A stretch of DNA of 64,000 nucleotides, from positions 3,286,001-3,350,000 of the forward strand of contig NZ_CP034752.1 of NCBI RefSeq assembly GCF_004295645.1, written 5' to 3'. The notes beneath the pieces are model-generated. The model was given only the letters and a program-made list of their open reading frames with translations, was not told the origin of the DNA and did no database searches. Origin of the DNA: Limnobaculum zhutongyuii (GTDB taxonomy: Bacteria; Pseudomonadota; Gammaproteobacteria; Enterobacterales; Enterobacteriaceae). Both the position numbers and the translations under genes were made by a program. Below are positions 17,127-28,500 of this stretch, piece by piece; position 1 is the stretch's first letter, and every line of letters begins with the position of its first letter.

Positions 17127-20100
17127 TTAGAAACTATACTTAACCCCAATCATTGCCTGAGTATCGCTATAGCCTTCATCACCAATCTGTTGAGCAACGT
17201 TGCCCCACATATTCAGGTTTTTGTTTAAGTGTCCTTCAATACCTACCTTCAACTCACCGATATTGCGGGTACCGGCCTGATAGTCAGAGGTATCATTCAT
17301 GGTGACGCCAAAGTTTTTGCTGTTGTACAGCCAGTTGACTTCCACAAACGGCTGGAATACCCGACCGGTGTTATCATCCAGTGCACTGTGCCCCTGAGCA
17401 TAAGCCCGTAAACCTAAACGAGTGGATAGGTTATCGCCGTTGCCGGTAACTTTGGTACCGTTGGTTTCATAATGCTTATCCGCATGCACCCCCATCCAGG
17501 TCAGCTGCGCTTTCGGCTGTAACCAGTAGCTGGCACGCTCAGCTTCACCCAGTTTAAAGCTGTAACCGGTTTCCACCGAGGCTAACCAACCTTTTGAGTC
17601 ATACTTCTCTTCCGCCAGACCATCGCCCTTCACGCTGTTATCAAACCAGGCGTACTGAACCCAGCTATCAACATACAGTCCGGACTTATCGGCCTGATTG
17701 GCATACCAGGTACCGTATAAACCCAGTGCATAACCATCCACGGTGTTTTTGGAACGATAAGCACTGTATTTAGCATTGGTATTACCATGAGAGTAGCCAT
17801 AACCCGCCATTACCCCTAAATTCAGGCGATCAAGTCCGTCACTGCTCCACTGGGCAATATCGCCACCCAGTTGCACCACATAACGGTTAGTTTGGGTTTT
17901 GCTTTGGCCAGACTGGGTTCTGCTGCGGTTATGCCCCCCTTCCTGACGCAGCCACAAACTGGTCACTTTGTTTTCACCGGTTAAGAAATCGGTGTACTGG
18001 GTTTCACCTAAACGATCGTGCAAACGGGTAGTAAACATGGAGTTTGCCGCCGCCAGGTTGGCAATATAAGCACCGGTTTCAGGGCGAATAACTTTGATAT
18101 TCTCACCACCTTCCTCTGGCTCAGGTTCCGGTGTTGGTTCAGGCGTTGGCTCTGGTTCTGGAGTTGGTTCCGGTGGAATCACAACCGGTGGAATGGTATT
18201 AACCAGATACCAGTTGTTACCCGATTTGGCGACATTATATTCATAAGCTCCCGCCACTACCCGATGTCCGGCAGCCAACTGAAAGATACCATCCGATTCA
18301 CCGGCAACATTAATCACTTCGATGCCGTTAGTGGTTTGTCCACCCGTGCCGTTGTAGTTGTTAACATACAAATCGGTAATGCCGGAAGTATTTCCCTCCA
18401 CCATCATTTTATCGGTTTCAGAATCATCACCACCTAATGCAGTATTGATCGTCAGGGAACCGCCGCCGGTATAATCACCGTGAACCGTTAACGTTTTAAA
18501 CGAGCCATTATTGTCCGGAGACAGAATATTAACCCGACCTTGCGAAGCTAAAGAAAGACTGGTTACGCTGGAGTTTCCGGTCATGTTCCAGACTGCCTGA
18601 TTGGAAATATCCAGATTAACCATACCTCTGCTGGTTGAACCAGAAGTCGAGGTGTAGCTGGCCGCGGTCAGATATGAATTTTGATTATTCATCGTCATAT
18701 CAATTGCGCCACCATTTATCGCGCCAATATCTCCTTCCACCTGCACCGTTCCTGCCGCGGTGGTATTTACGCCAATCTGACTATTTGCCCCCCGGGAATA
18801 AAGTGACCAATAAATATCGCTGTTATCATTTAACAGCAGGCCCTTTTTCACATCGACCTTACCACCTGCCGCGGCCTCAATTCCGGCAATATAAGATGCC
18901 TGAGTATCAACCAGAGAAATGCTTAAATCATCGTTAAATTCTGCCTTACTGGTTCCTGTACCACCGTCATAGACATACACCGCTCTTGCGGTGTCGACAC
19001 CATTTTTAAGCGTAATCTCGGTTTTACCGTTAAATTGCGCCTGACTTTTCCATACATACAGGCCGGTATTGTAGTAACCACCGTCACTGCTTAATGACAG
19101 GTCAGCATTCGATGTCAGCGTTGAACCATCGGTAAGAGAAACGGTTCTAAGCCAGTAACCGTCTATCCATCCTAAATAGTCATGTTCATAGCCAGGGCGA
19201 ATACCCAATGGCGTTAAGTTTTCACCAATAATCCTGACGGTATCATTACTGTTAAAGGTGATATCCGTCGCCATAACATCGATTGCCCGGCCTCCGCCGA
19301 TTTCACCAAAAATGTTGGTTTCATCGCCTCGCACAATGGCTTCAATTAACGTATTACCGGTAAATTCAACCACATTTCGAGTTCTGAAGGTATTACTCGA
19401 CAGTCCGGCCATAATGCCCTGACTACCTCTAAAGATAATGGTATCAGCATCAAACTTTGCCGTATTTACCACATCGTAAGCCGTTGGATGATTAGGATAA
19501 TCTCCGATAGTAGCCGGGAAGAATAACGCCACCTCATTTGCCTCAATCAAAACGTTATCGGCTTTGACATCCACATTGCTCCCCGCCGATACCGCAATGC
19601 CAACCCGCCGGTCAATAGAATTCGCACCAGGATCGCCATCCACTTTGACGATAAAATTTCCACCATCAAAATCGAGCCCGGAATGATAGAGTGCAATACC
19701 ATGACGATGGGTATCCACCAGCCCAGCCTGTGGCATTAATACAGTCAGGTTGATCTTATTGTCACCATCACTTTTAAAACTAAACTGCCCTTCATTATCG
19801 GCAAACAGACCATAAACATTGGCATAACTATTGGTGACTTCGTTACTGACAACAATGTTACCGCCGGTAAAGGTCATGGTTCCACTGAGAGTTGGCGCTC
19901 TCTTGTAAGCGTAAAGCGTAGAATTTTGCTGAGAGGAATTATTATTAAAACCTTTTATAGTTAATGTGTTGCCCTGGCCAATACCAATATTAACCGCGCC
20001 ATTCATTGTATTGATGATTGCCCTTTGATAGGCAAACGCCCCGGTATAGCCGGAAGCATCTAAAGTGACATCACCATTGTTAACGGTATGGTTTCCACTG

Positions 20101-20222
20101 GTAATCGAACTAATGCTGCTGGTATAAAACTGATCTGTCAGTTCCGCTGCCTGAGTCATGGGGCTATAAAGAAAAGAGCTCCCCAATACTACCGGCATCA
20201 CTTTTTTCCATTGTTTTCTCAT
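17127..20222 (-). CDS. Autotransporter, paralogue of the 12639 gene (third of three)
   Basis: About 1031 residues from the ATG at 20222 (MRKQWKKVMPVVLGSSFLY), chosen for the GGAG upstream. Same layout as its neighbour: signal peptide, beta-helix passenger, Pro/Glu linker, barrel ending KYSF. The linker-plus-barrel half is almost the same protein as at 12639, whereas the passenger tips differ. With the InsA-like gene at 20481 it forms a cassette duplicated as a unit. Probable adhesin or autoaggregation factor; ligand unknown. Confidence 0.92.
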   Translation of the reverse strand: MRKQWKKVMPVVLGSSFLYSPMTQAAELTDQFYTSSISSITSGNHTVNNGDVTLDASGYTGAFAYQRAIINTMNGAVNIGIGQGNTLTIKGFNNNSSQQNSTLYAYKRAPTLSGTMTFTGGNIVVSNEVTNSYANVYGLFADNEGQFSFKSDGDNKINLTVLMPQAGLVDTHRHGIALYHSGLDFDGGNFIVKVDGDPGANSIDRRVGIAVSAGSNVDVKADNVLIEANEVALFFPATIGDYPNHPTAYDVVNTAKFDADTIIFRGSQGIMAGLSSNTFRTRNVVEFTGNTLIEAIVRGDETNIFGEIGGGRAIDVMATDITFNSNDTVRIIGENLTPLGIRPGYEHDYLGWIDGYWLRTVSLTDGSTLTSNADLSLSSDGGYYNTGLYVWKSQAQFNGKTEITLKNGVDTARAVYVYDGGTGTSKAEFNDDLSISLVDTQASYIAGIEAAAGGKVDVKKGLLLNDNSDIYWSLYSRGANSQIGVNTTAAGTVQVEGDIGAINGGAIDMTMNNQNSYLTAASYTSTSGSTSRGMVNLDISNQAVWNMTGNSSVTSLSLASQGRVNILSPDNNGSFKTLTVHGDYTGGGSLTINTALGGDDSETDKMMVEGNTSGITDLYVNNYNGTGGQTTNGIEVINVAGESDGIFQLAAGHRVVAGAYEYNVAKSGNNWYLVNTIPPVVIPPEPTPEPEPTPEPTPEPEPEEGGENIKVIRPETGAYIANLAAANSMFTTRLHDRLGETQYTDFLTGENKVTSLWLRQEGGHNRSRTQSGQSKTQTNRYVVQLGGDIAQWSSDGLDRLNLGVMAGYGYSHGNTNAKYSAYRSKNTVDGYALGLYGTWYANQADKSGLYVDSWVQYAWFDNSVKGDGLAEEKYDSKGWLASVETGYSFKLGEAERASYWLQPKAQLTWMGVHADKHYETNGTKVTGNGDNLSTRLGLRAYAQGHSALDDNTGRVFQPFVEVNWLYNSKNFGVTMNDTSDYQAGTRNIGELKVGIEGHLNKNLNMWGNVAQQIGDEGYSDTQAMIGVKYSF

Positions 20223-20480
20223 GATGTTATAATTCTCCATATTGATACTTTTCTATCCTCTCTATTCGGCACATCATTCATCACCAAACGAGTTGCAACT
20301 TTAGATATTTTTCTTTTAATTATTTTCTAACGTTAAATGGTAGTTATTAAAAAACACGTCACTAACTAACTCTTTAAAATATTTCTATATTTTATTTATC
20401 AATATGAACTGATAGAAAATGAAGGTAAGAAATACCCCGTAATAGTTAAAATCACCGACTATTAATTTACGTATTTATAA

Positions 20481-20714
20481 TTAAAGATAATTAACATTGA
20501 TACTTAAATCATTAAACTCATTATCCAAACCATTTTGCATTTTATTTACAATCGCCTCATCAGAGGTTTTATAGGCCTGGTAAATATAATTTATCTGAAA
20601 CGTCTTCTGGCAGTGGCCACACCGATAGCGCTGGTACCCTGAAGGCGCAGTACCATGCTTTTTAACAGCATTCGTTCTGGAACAATAACGACAACAAACC
20701 CTTCTTTTGAACAT
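20481..20714 (-). CDS. InsA-like zinc-ribbon protein, short form, upstream of the third autotransporter
   Basis: 77 residues, starting MFKRRVCCRYCSRTNAVKKH and continuing QRYRCGHCQKTFQINYIYQAY; two CxxC pairs intact. It is closely similar to the product at 16248 through residue 50, after which both diverge and lack the InsA helix-turn-helix. It sits about 260 nt upstream of the autotransporter on the same strand. There are no IS ends and no InsB partner. Likely a domesticated nucleic-acid-binding protein. Confidence 0.8.
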   Translation of the reverse strand: MFKRRVCCRYCSRTNAVKKHGTAPSGYQRYRCGHCQKTFQINYIYQAYKTSDEAIVNKMQNGLDNEFNDLSINVNYL

Positions 20715-21275
20715 AGCGCATCTCCATATTTTTATATATAAATTCTCAGCACGTTCAGTATTTCAATATGTCCTTACTCACACATAAAAACAACTCTTTA
20801 CATATTGAAACACGATCAATAATTTCAATCAAACGCAATAAACCGAGCTTTTACAACTAAAAACACTAAAAAACATCAACAAACAACTGTTTTTTGATTA
20901 TCTGGTAAAATTTTCAACAGGCATTACTTAGTTATGTAGCCCATAATACTATTTTTCACTTTCAATTCTTTGCTGAAAAATAAAAACAAAAATACAATAA
21001 GTGTTGTAAATAAATAAAAAAAAGAGAATCAATATTAAATAAAAAATAAAAAATAAAATGAATTTACGATCAATTCTATTGGCCAGCCTACATAAGAGTA
21101 GTTATATTCACCAACAATAAATAAAATAACCCTATTAACATTTTTAAACTGGTGATTAATGAATAATCATAAGAAAATCAACAGTCAGAAAAGGTAGTTT
21201 ATTGATTGCTAAAGTGAAATATCATAATTAATGCAGAATTTAATTTGAAAGGTGAGCATAAAAATATTGCTGATA
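20715..21275. promoter_or_regulatory. AT-rich intergenic region with the second copy of the CGATC-N8-CRATC motif
   Basis: CGATC at 20813-20817 and CAATC at 20826-20830 match the spacing of the motif at 16640-16657. The remainder is homopolymer-rich with no supportable gene. Confidence 0.4.
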
Positions 21276-21307
21276 ATAAAATAAGGGCGAAACCTGAGTT
21301 TTGCCCT
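21276..21307 (-). terminator. Terminator of the broken RND pump gene
   Basis: On the minus strand AAGGGC-AAAAC pairs with GTTT-GCCCTT (21283-21307), followed by ATTTTATT. Confidence 0.75.
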
Positions 21308-21325
21308 TCTGATACAAAATAGCGC

Positions 21326-23886
21326 TTAGCGATGCCGCAGGCGCGCAAAAAAACGTATTCCCCACAAGCGCAAATCATCAACATAGGTAAAAATCACCGG
21401 GATAACGATCAGGCTGAGGAATGTAGAGGTTATTAAGCCGCCAATTACCGCTATCGCCATTGGAGAGCGAAAGCTGGGATCCACGCCCAGCCCCAATGCA
21501 ATCGGCAACATACCGCCACCCATGGCAAAAGTGGTCATCACAATAGGACGTGCGCGTTTTTTACCGGCATCGACTAACGCCTCAAAGCGCGCCATTCCCA
21601 TTTCTGCCCGAGCCTTAATAGCGTATTCCACCAGCAGAATCGAGTTTTTAGTCGCTACCCCCATCAGCATAATCAGCCCCAACATGGCGGGCATAGAGAA
21701 GGCCTTTTGGGCAAGAAACAGCGACAGAATGGCTCCGGGCACTGACAGCACCAATGCCGCAAGAATGGTGACTGGCTGCATAAAATCCTTAAACAGCAGC
21801 ACCAACACCACAAAAATGCACAGAACACCGGTGCCCATGGCAACCGCAAACCCTGACATTAACTCCACCATCAGTTCGGCATCACCGACCTGAGTGGTGT
21901 AAATCCCCGGAGGAAGCTGTTTCATACTGGGTAAGTTGTAAACGCTCTCGTCAACATCACCGAGGGGGATACCGTTGAGTTCAATCTCGATATCCACGGT
22001 ACGGCGACGATCGTAGCGTTTTATCTGGTCGATACCATCAACCACAGTAACCGTTGCCACATTCGCCAGCATAACCGGCCCCTGATCGTCCCCCAGATTC
22101 CCCCGGCAGCACCACCGCCAATGGTGGTATAGATGGTTCGCACATGGGGATGGGTTTTAACAATGGCTTCTGCCTGCTTAGTCAGGGCCAATGTCTGTTC
22201 AAAGCGGCTGCCCGGTGGCAACGTGATATTCACCTGAGTTTGTGACAAATCATCTGGCGTGGTAAATCCGGTAGGCAGAAGTGGCCCCAGCCCCAGTAAC
22301 ACACCAAAGAAAAACAACATGGTAATCATCACGGTTTTGAGGCGATTCTTCATTGCCCAGCTTGCCGCCCGGGAAAAGCCCCGCTCCCAGCCAGCCTGAC
22401 GATGCGCATGCGTTAACGGCTTGAGCATATAAGCCGCCATCATTGGGGTTAATAAACGGGCAACCACCAGCGAGAAAAATACCGCGATAGCGGCCGTCCA
22501 GCCAAACTGAATAAAGAAGCGCCCAACAATACCGGGCATAAAGGCCGTGGGTAAGAAGACCGCAATCAAGGTGAAGGTGGTGGCAATAACGGCCAGACCG
22601 ATTTCATCGGCCGCTTCTCTGGCCGCCTCCATCGGTGTTTTCCCCATCGACAGATGACGCATGATGTTTTCAATTTCAACGATAGCATCATCCACCAGAA
22701 TACCCACCACCAGTGACAGCGATAGCAATGTGACGGTATTAAGGGTAAATCCCATCAGGTACATTGCGGCAAAAGTAGGAATAATCGACAGTGGTAGCGC
22801 CACCGTGGCCACGAAGGTTGCCCGCCAGTTACGCAGAAAAATCCATACTACGATGATGGCCAGAAAAGCACCTTCATACAGTAAGCTCATCGAACCTTCA
22901 TAGTTTTCAATGGTGGGGTCAACAAAGTTGAACGCTTCACTTATCACAATGTCCGGGTGCTTTTGATGAAGCTCTTCCAGCTGTTCCCGTACGGCATACA
23001 TGATATCCACATCGCTGCCGCCTTTGGTTCGCACCACTTCAACCGCCACCACCGGCTTTCCATCAAGAAACGCGGCGCTGCGCTGTTCTGCGGTAGCATC
23101 ACTAACGGTAGCTATTTGGTTTAAACGCACCTGACGCCCGTCGGATAGCAGCATATTCATGTTTGCCAGTTCATCAACATTACGTACCGTTGCCAGCGTA
23201 CGGGCGCGCTGCTCCAACTGACCAATATCAGCACGCCCTGCGGATGCTTCCTGCTGAGTCATTTTTAACTGTCGAGAGATATCAGCGGCGGAAATTTGTA
23301 GCGCCAGTAACCGCTCTGGCGACAGTTCAACGTTGATTTGCCGCGTCACCCCACCCACCCGGTTCACGGAACCGACGCCCTTAACATTTAACAATGTCTT
23401 GGCGATATCGTTATCCACAAACCATGACAGCGCTTGATCATCCATTTTGGCAGAGTGCACCGCATAGGCCAAAACCGGCATATTGGCCAGATCCAACTTG
23501 GCAATAATGGGTTCGTTCATGGCGGCAGGTAAATCAGAGCGAACCCGAGCCACCGCATCACGCACATCGTCCATTGCATCCTGAATCGATTTCTCTATCC
23601 GAAACTCGATAACCAGAGTCGCGACGCCATCCTGTACGGTGGTGATGATATGTTTGACGTCCTGTACCGACGAAATGGTATTTTCCAGCTTGCGTGCAAT
23701 ATCGGTTTCTATCTGAGAAGGTGCTGCCCCTTGCAGGGTTGCGGTAACCGTAACAATAGGAAGTTCAACATCCGGCATGCTCTGGATTTTCATGCTATTA
23801 AACGCCCCTAACCCAATAATGGTCAGTAACATAAACAGCAAAATGGCCGGAATGGGGTTATTGATAGACCAGGATGAAACGTTCAT
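21326..23886 (-). pseudogene. RND efflux pump (AcrB/HAE1 family), broken by internal deletion and frameshift
   Basis: The N-terminal part starts MNVSSWSINNPIPAILLFML at 23886 (AAGGAGA upstream) and runs through the TM4 motif VVGILVDDAIVEIENI, whose paired Asp carry protons. After IYTTIGGGAAGG (near 22110) the frame shifts; the other frame continues GDDQGPVMLANVATVTVVDG to the normal C-terminus at 21326. Together the parts give about 850 residues where 1030-1040 are expected, so roughly 150-190 residues of the second periplasmic loop are lost as well as the frame. The adaptor gene upstream is intact. A full pump cannot be made. Confidence 0.88.
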
Positions 23887-23896
23887 GCATTTCTCC

Positions 23897-24991
23897 TTAG
23901 TCGGCCTGATGGGAGGCAATACGTACTGAATCACCTTCCGACAGGAAACTGACGCCGCTGACAACAATGGTATCCTCTGGTTGTAATCCATTGAGGATTG
24001 GCACCCAACCGTCAACCTGAGGTCCGGCAGTCACTTTGGTTTGCACAATTTTATTATCGGGACCTACCCGGGATACAAACGCCATCCCATCCTGTAACAG
24101 TAAGGCTGAAAGGGGAACTGCCAGCCCTTTGCGCTGGCTGATGGTAATATTTCCCGAAGCAAACATCCCAGCACGAATCGGTGGCGTATTGGGCAACTCA
24201 ACATACACCAGCCCATTACGCGTTTTTGGGTCCACCGTAGGGGCAACTTGCCGTACCTGACCGGTAACGGTTTGTTGTCCGTTAACCGATAGTTTTACGC
24301 TTTGCCCTGACTGAACCTGAGCCAGTTCATTTGACGGCAGCTCACCACGCCATTCCATGCGATCCTGACGGTTCAGTTTAAACAGGATATCGCCGGGGGA
24401 GACAACATGACCCAATGTAGCCTGTCGGACGGTAATCGTCCCCTCATCCGGGGCAACAATTTGGGTTTGAGAAAGGCGAAACTGCGCGGAGCTGACTTTT
24501 GCCTCGTGGGCCTTAACTCGCGCCTCTGCGATTTTTGCCGTAATGAAATATTGGGTAATTTGCTGAGCGCTCAACGCAGCAGACTTTTGTAATTTACGCG
24601 CACGTTCCGCGTCGGCTCTCGCTTCTTCTCGCTGTGCTATGGCCTGAACCAGTTCTGCATTCGCATGGGCTAATTCAGACTCCAGCGTATGATTTTGTAG
24701 TTCAACCAGCAGTTGGCCTTTAGCGACTTTATCCCCCACATCAACCAACACTCGAGTGATACTTAAACCACTGGCTTCGGTGCTTACATTAGCTTCCTGC
24801 CAGGCAACGATATTACCGGTCGCAAGCAGCGTATTGTCCCACTCCATCATTTTGGGGGACATCGTCGTCACCGTCAGCGCGGTTTTCTCCGGACGAATGA
24901 TATCGGTCTGGTCGGCAAACGCCGTTTTTATTGGTGAAAAGGCACATAAGATGATGGCAACCATCCATGTTCCAAAGCGAAAATTATCCAT
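23897..24991 (-). CDS. RND efflux periplasmic adaptor (HlyD/AcrA-type membrane fusion protein)
   Basis: 364 residues. A signal peptide (ending TAFA) is followed by the biotinyl-lipoyl half-motif (LVDVGDKVAKGQLLVEL), a coiled-coil hairpin rich in Ala/Glu (about residues 105-165), the second lipoyl half (APDEGTITVRQATLGHVV) and beta-barrel domains. It would link the inner-membrane pump to an outer-membrane channel. It lies 10 nt upstream of the broken pump gene in the same operon, so in this strain it has lost its cognate partner, though it could serve another pump. Confidence 0.9.
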   Translation of the reverse strand: MDNFRFGTWMVAIILCAFSPIKTAFADQTDIIRPEKTALTVTTMSPKMMEWDNTLLATGNIVAWQEANVSTEASGLSITRVLVDVGDKVAKGQLLVELQNHTLESELAHANAELVQAIAQREEARADAERARKLQKSAALSAQQITQYFITAKIAEARVKAHEAKVSSAQFRLSQTQIVAPDEGTITVRQATLGHVVSPGDILFKLNRQDRMEWRGELPSNELAQVQSGQSVKLSVNGQQTVTGQVRQVAPTVDPKTRNGLVYVELPNTPPIRAGMFASGNITISQRKGLAVPLSALLLQDGMAFVSRVGPDNKIVQTKVTAGPQVDGWVPILNGLQPEDTIVVSGVSFLSEGDSVRIASHQAD

Positions 24992-25535
24992 TTACCGTTC
25001 CATTGAGTTGTACCATTCGTACACTTTTTCACTTACGGTTTAAAACTATTGCTACCCGAAAAATAAAACAGCCAATTTAACAGAGCAATAAATTCACCGG
25101 AAAGTTTAACCATTGTCTCTTCCGCCAGAGAGCAGGATTGACGCCCTCTTGAGCAAGAGGAATATCATAAACCATGATAAAAATAGTCCGCTTCTCTATT
25201 CCGGGCATCGAGTAAGCATTAGCTTTGCGAAAACCAGTCTGATGTGAATGATTTACCAGTGCCAAAACCTGCTCTTAAACGCCACTTCTCTTACGGAGAA
25301 CGCATTAGGGCACAATCAATAACGCCTTGCAAATACAGCCGTTTTATATAATTAACCACAGAAGTAATTACATATAGTTAATGATGCCGACCAGGGTTTT
25401 CAGATTAAAACCATCAGCATGAATTACCCTGACATAGAGTCGATCATGCTATTTGAATTGCGTGGTTTTTTATCAACAAAAAAACAGGTAAATGAACGAC
25501 TCCGGGCCAGGAAACAGGCGGGCACAATTCAAATG
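24992..25535. other. Intergenic region between the two RND loci
   Basis: About 540 nt without a convincing gene. A 62-codon minus-strand reading frame (25077-25265) resembles nothing I recognise. The promoter of the adaptor/pump operon should lie near its left end. Confidence 0.4.
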
Positions 25536-25563
25536 AAAAACGGGAGAGCATAATGCTCTCCCG
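25536..25563 (-). terminator. Intrinsic terminator of the AcrB-like gene
   Basis: An 11-bp perfect stem CGGGAGAGCAT/ATGCTCTCCCG (25541-25563) is followed on the minus strand by TTTTT. Confidence 0.93.
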
Positions 25564-25596
25564 CTTATTTCTGCGTCTGATAATACTTTTCAGCCG

Positions 25597-28500
25597 CTAT
25601 TTCTTCGAAAACCGACGGCGAACCACCACGAAGAATACCGGCACCAGGAATATTGCCAACAGCGTTGCCGTAATCATGCCGCCCATTACCCCAGTACCTA
25701 CGGCATTTTGAGCCCCTGAACCCGCACCGTGGCTCACAACCAGAGGTAATACCCCCAGAATAAAGGCCAGCGATGTCATGAGTATTGGTCTTAAACGCAT
25801 TCTTACTGCTTCAAGGGTGGCCTGAATAAGATCTTTGCCCTCTTTCTCCATCAAATCCTTGGCAAACTCCACAATCAAAATGGCGTTTTTAGCCGACAAA
25901 CCGATCGTTGTCAGTAACCCTACCTGAAAATAGACGTCATTGTTTAATCCTCGCATAGTGGCCGCCAGCAGCGCACCCACGACACCGAGTGGCACAACCA
26001 GCATTACCGATATGGGTATTGACCAACTTTCATATAACGCCGCCAGACATAAAAAGACTATCACCAGCGATATAACATAAAGCGCAGGAGCCTGATTACC
26101 TGAAAGACGTTCCTGATAGGACATGCCCGTCCAGTCATAGCCGATACCGGCAGGAAGTTTTCCCACCAGATCTTCCATTAGCGTCATGGCTTCACCGGTA
26201 CTTTTACCCGCAGAGGCCTCCCCCTGAATTTCCATAGAAGGCAGACCGTTATAACGTTCCAGACGTGGAGAACCATAAGTCCAGATGGATGAAGCAAAAG
26301 CAGAGAAAGGCACCATTTCCCCGTTGTTACTACGAACAAACCAATTGGTTATATCCTCCGGCAACATTCGATAGGGAGCATCAGCCTGAACGTAAACCTT
26401 CTTCACCCTTCCACGATCGACGAAATCATTAACATAGCTGCCACCCAACGCAGTGCTGATGGTCTGATTAATGTTGGAAATCGATACGCCTAGCGCACGA
26501 GCCTTACTTTGATTAATCTGTAATTTATATTGTGGCGTATCTTCCAGACCATTGGGACGAACGTTCTGCAAAATATCAGGATGCTCTGCCACCATACCTA
26601 ATAGCTGGTTACGGGCCTGCATCAGTTTCTCATGACCAAGATTACCTTTATCGGTTAATTCAAAGTCAAACCCCGTTGCGGTACCCAGTTCAATAATCGC
26701 CGGCAGGTTAAAAGGAATAACGATGGCATTTTTAATTTTTCGAAATTCAAGGAATGCCCGTCCGATAATGGCCTGCGCACTGTTTTTCGAACCGCTACGC
26801 TCATCCCAGGACTTCAGGCTAATAAACGCCAGCCCCGCATTTTGCCCCTGTCCACTAAAGCTAAATCCATTAACGGTAAATACCGACTCAACGTTATCTT
26901 TTTCATGAGTCAAAAAATAATCCGTTAACTGATCAAGAACCACTTGAGTTTGAGGCTGAGTCTGACCTACTGGCAGTTGTACCATAGTCATGAAAACGCC
27001 CTGATCTTCATCAGGAAGAAAGGAGGTTGGTAGCTTAATAAATAGTGTCACCATACCGATAAAGATAAACAGATAAATAACAATAAAGCGCCCTGACTTA
27101 CTCAACACCCGGCTAACGCTATCGGTGTAATGGTCGGCACTCTTTTCGAACAGTTTATTGAACCAGGTAAAGAAGGCATATTCTTTCTGCTTCTCATCAT
27201 GACTTCTTAATAACGTGGCGCACAGTGCCGGAGTCAGTATTAAAGCAACAAATACCGATAACACCATGGCGGAAATAATGGTGACTGAAAATTGGCGGTA
27301 AATCGCCCCGGTAGAACCACTAAAGAAAGCCATCGGGAAGAATACTGCAGACAGCACCAGTGCAATGCCTACCAACGCCCCCTGAATTTGCCCCATTGAT
27401 TTACGAGTGGCCTCTTTAGGCGAAAGCTCCTCCTCCATTACTCGTTCGACGTTCTCTACCACAACAATCGCATCATCCACCAACAATCCAATCGCCAGTA
27501 CCATCGCGAACATGGTTAATGTATTAATCGAGTAATTAAACGCGGCTAAAACGGCAAAAGTCCCTAACAGAACTACCGGCACAGCAATGGTTGGGATCAG
27601 CGTTGCTCTGATATTCTGTAAGAAGATATACATCACCAGAAAAACCAGAACGATGGCTTCAAATAGCGTTTTTACGACTTCAAAAATTGATATTTTAACG
27701 AATGGGGTTGTATCGTAAGGGTAAACGGTTTTCATCCCTTCCGGGAAAAAAGGCTGTAGTTCAACCAGCCGTGCTTTCACTGCTGCGGCAGTATTCAGTG
27801 CATTGGCACCGGTCGCCAGCTTGATCCCCAGTCCGGTGGCTGACTTGCCGTTAATCTTCGCCAGCGTGTTGTAGTTTTCACTGCCCAGCTCAATTCTGGC
27901 GACATCTTTTAATAAGACTTGCGAGCCATCAGAATTCACTTTTATCAGAATTTGTGAAAATTCATCCGGAGAAGTAAGACGGGTTTGCGCAATAATTGAA
28001 ACGTTCAGTTTTTGATTATCCACCAGCGGTGTACCGCCGAGCTGCCCTGCTGCAATCTGCGCATTCTGTTCTTTAAGCGCGTTAACCACATCAAGTGGTG
28101 TTAACTGGTATTTGTTTAATTTATTGGGATCTAACCAGATACGCATCGCATATTGCGCACCGAACAGCTGTACATTCCCTACGCCGCTGGTGCGGCTCAG
28201 TTCATCTTTGATATTTGATGATACATAGTCCGACAGATCGGCATCGGTTAAATCAGCATTTTCAGAAACAAAACCGGCAACCAGCAAATAGCTGCTGCTG
28301 GATTTCTCCACGCTAATACCCTGCTGCTGAACTTCCTGCGGCAGTAACGGCATGGCTCCCTGCAGTTTATTCTGTACCTGAACCTGAGCAATATCCGGGT
28401 CAGTTTCAGAGCTAAACGTTAATGTAATAGTCACTCCGCCAGCCGAATCACTGGTTGAGGACATATACATCAGGTTATCCACTCCGTTCATATTCTGTTC

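Noticed and set aside
21326..22072. A separate short RND-like protein
   Set aside because: It is the C-terminal fragment of the pump whose N-terminal part ends near 22021, out of frame and missing an internal stretch.
25077..25265. 62-codon minus-strand frame between the RND loci
   Set aside because: No ribosome-binding site, no recognised family and no codon-use support.
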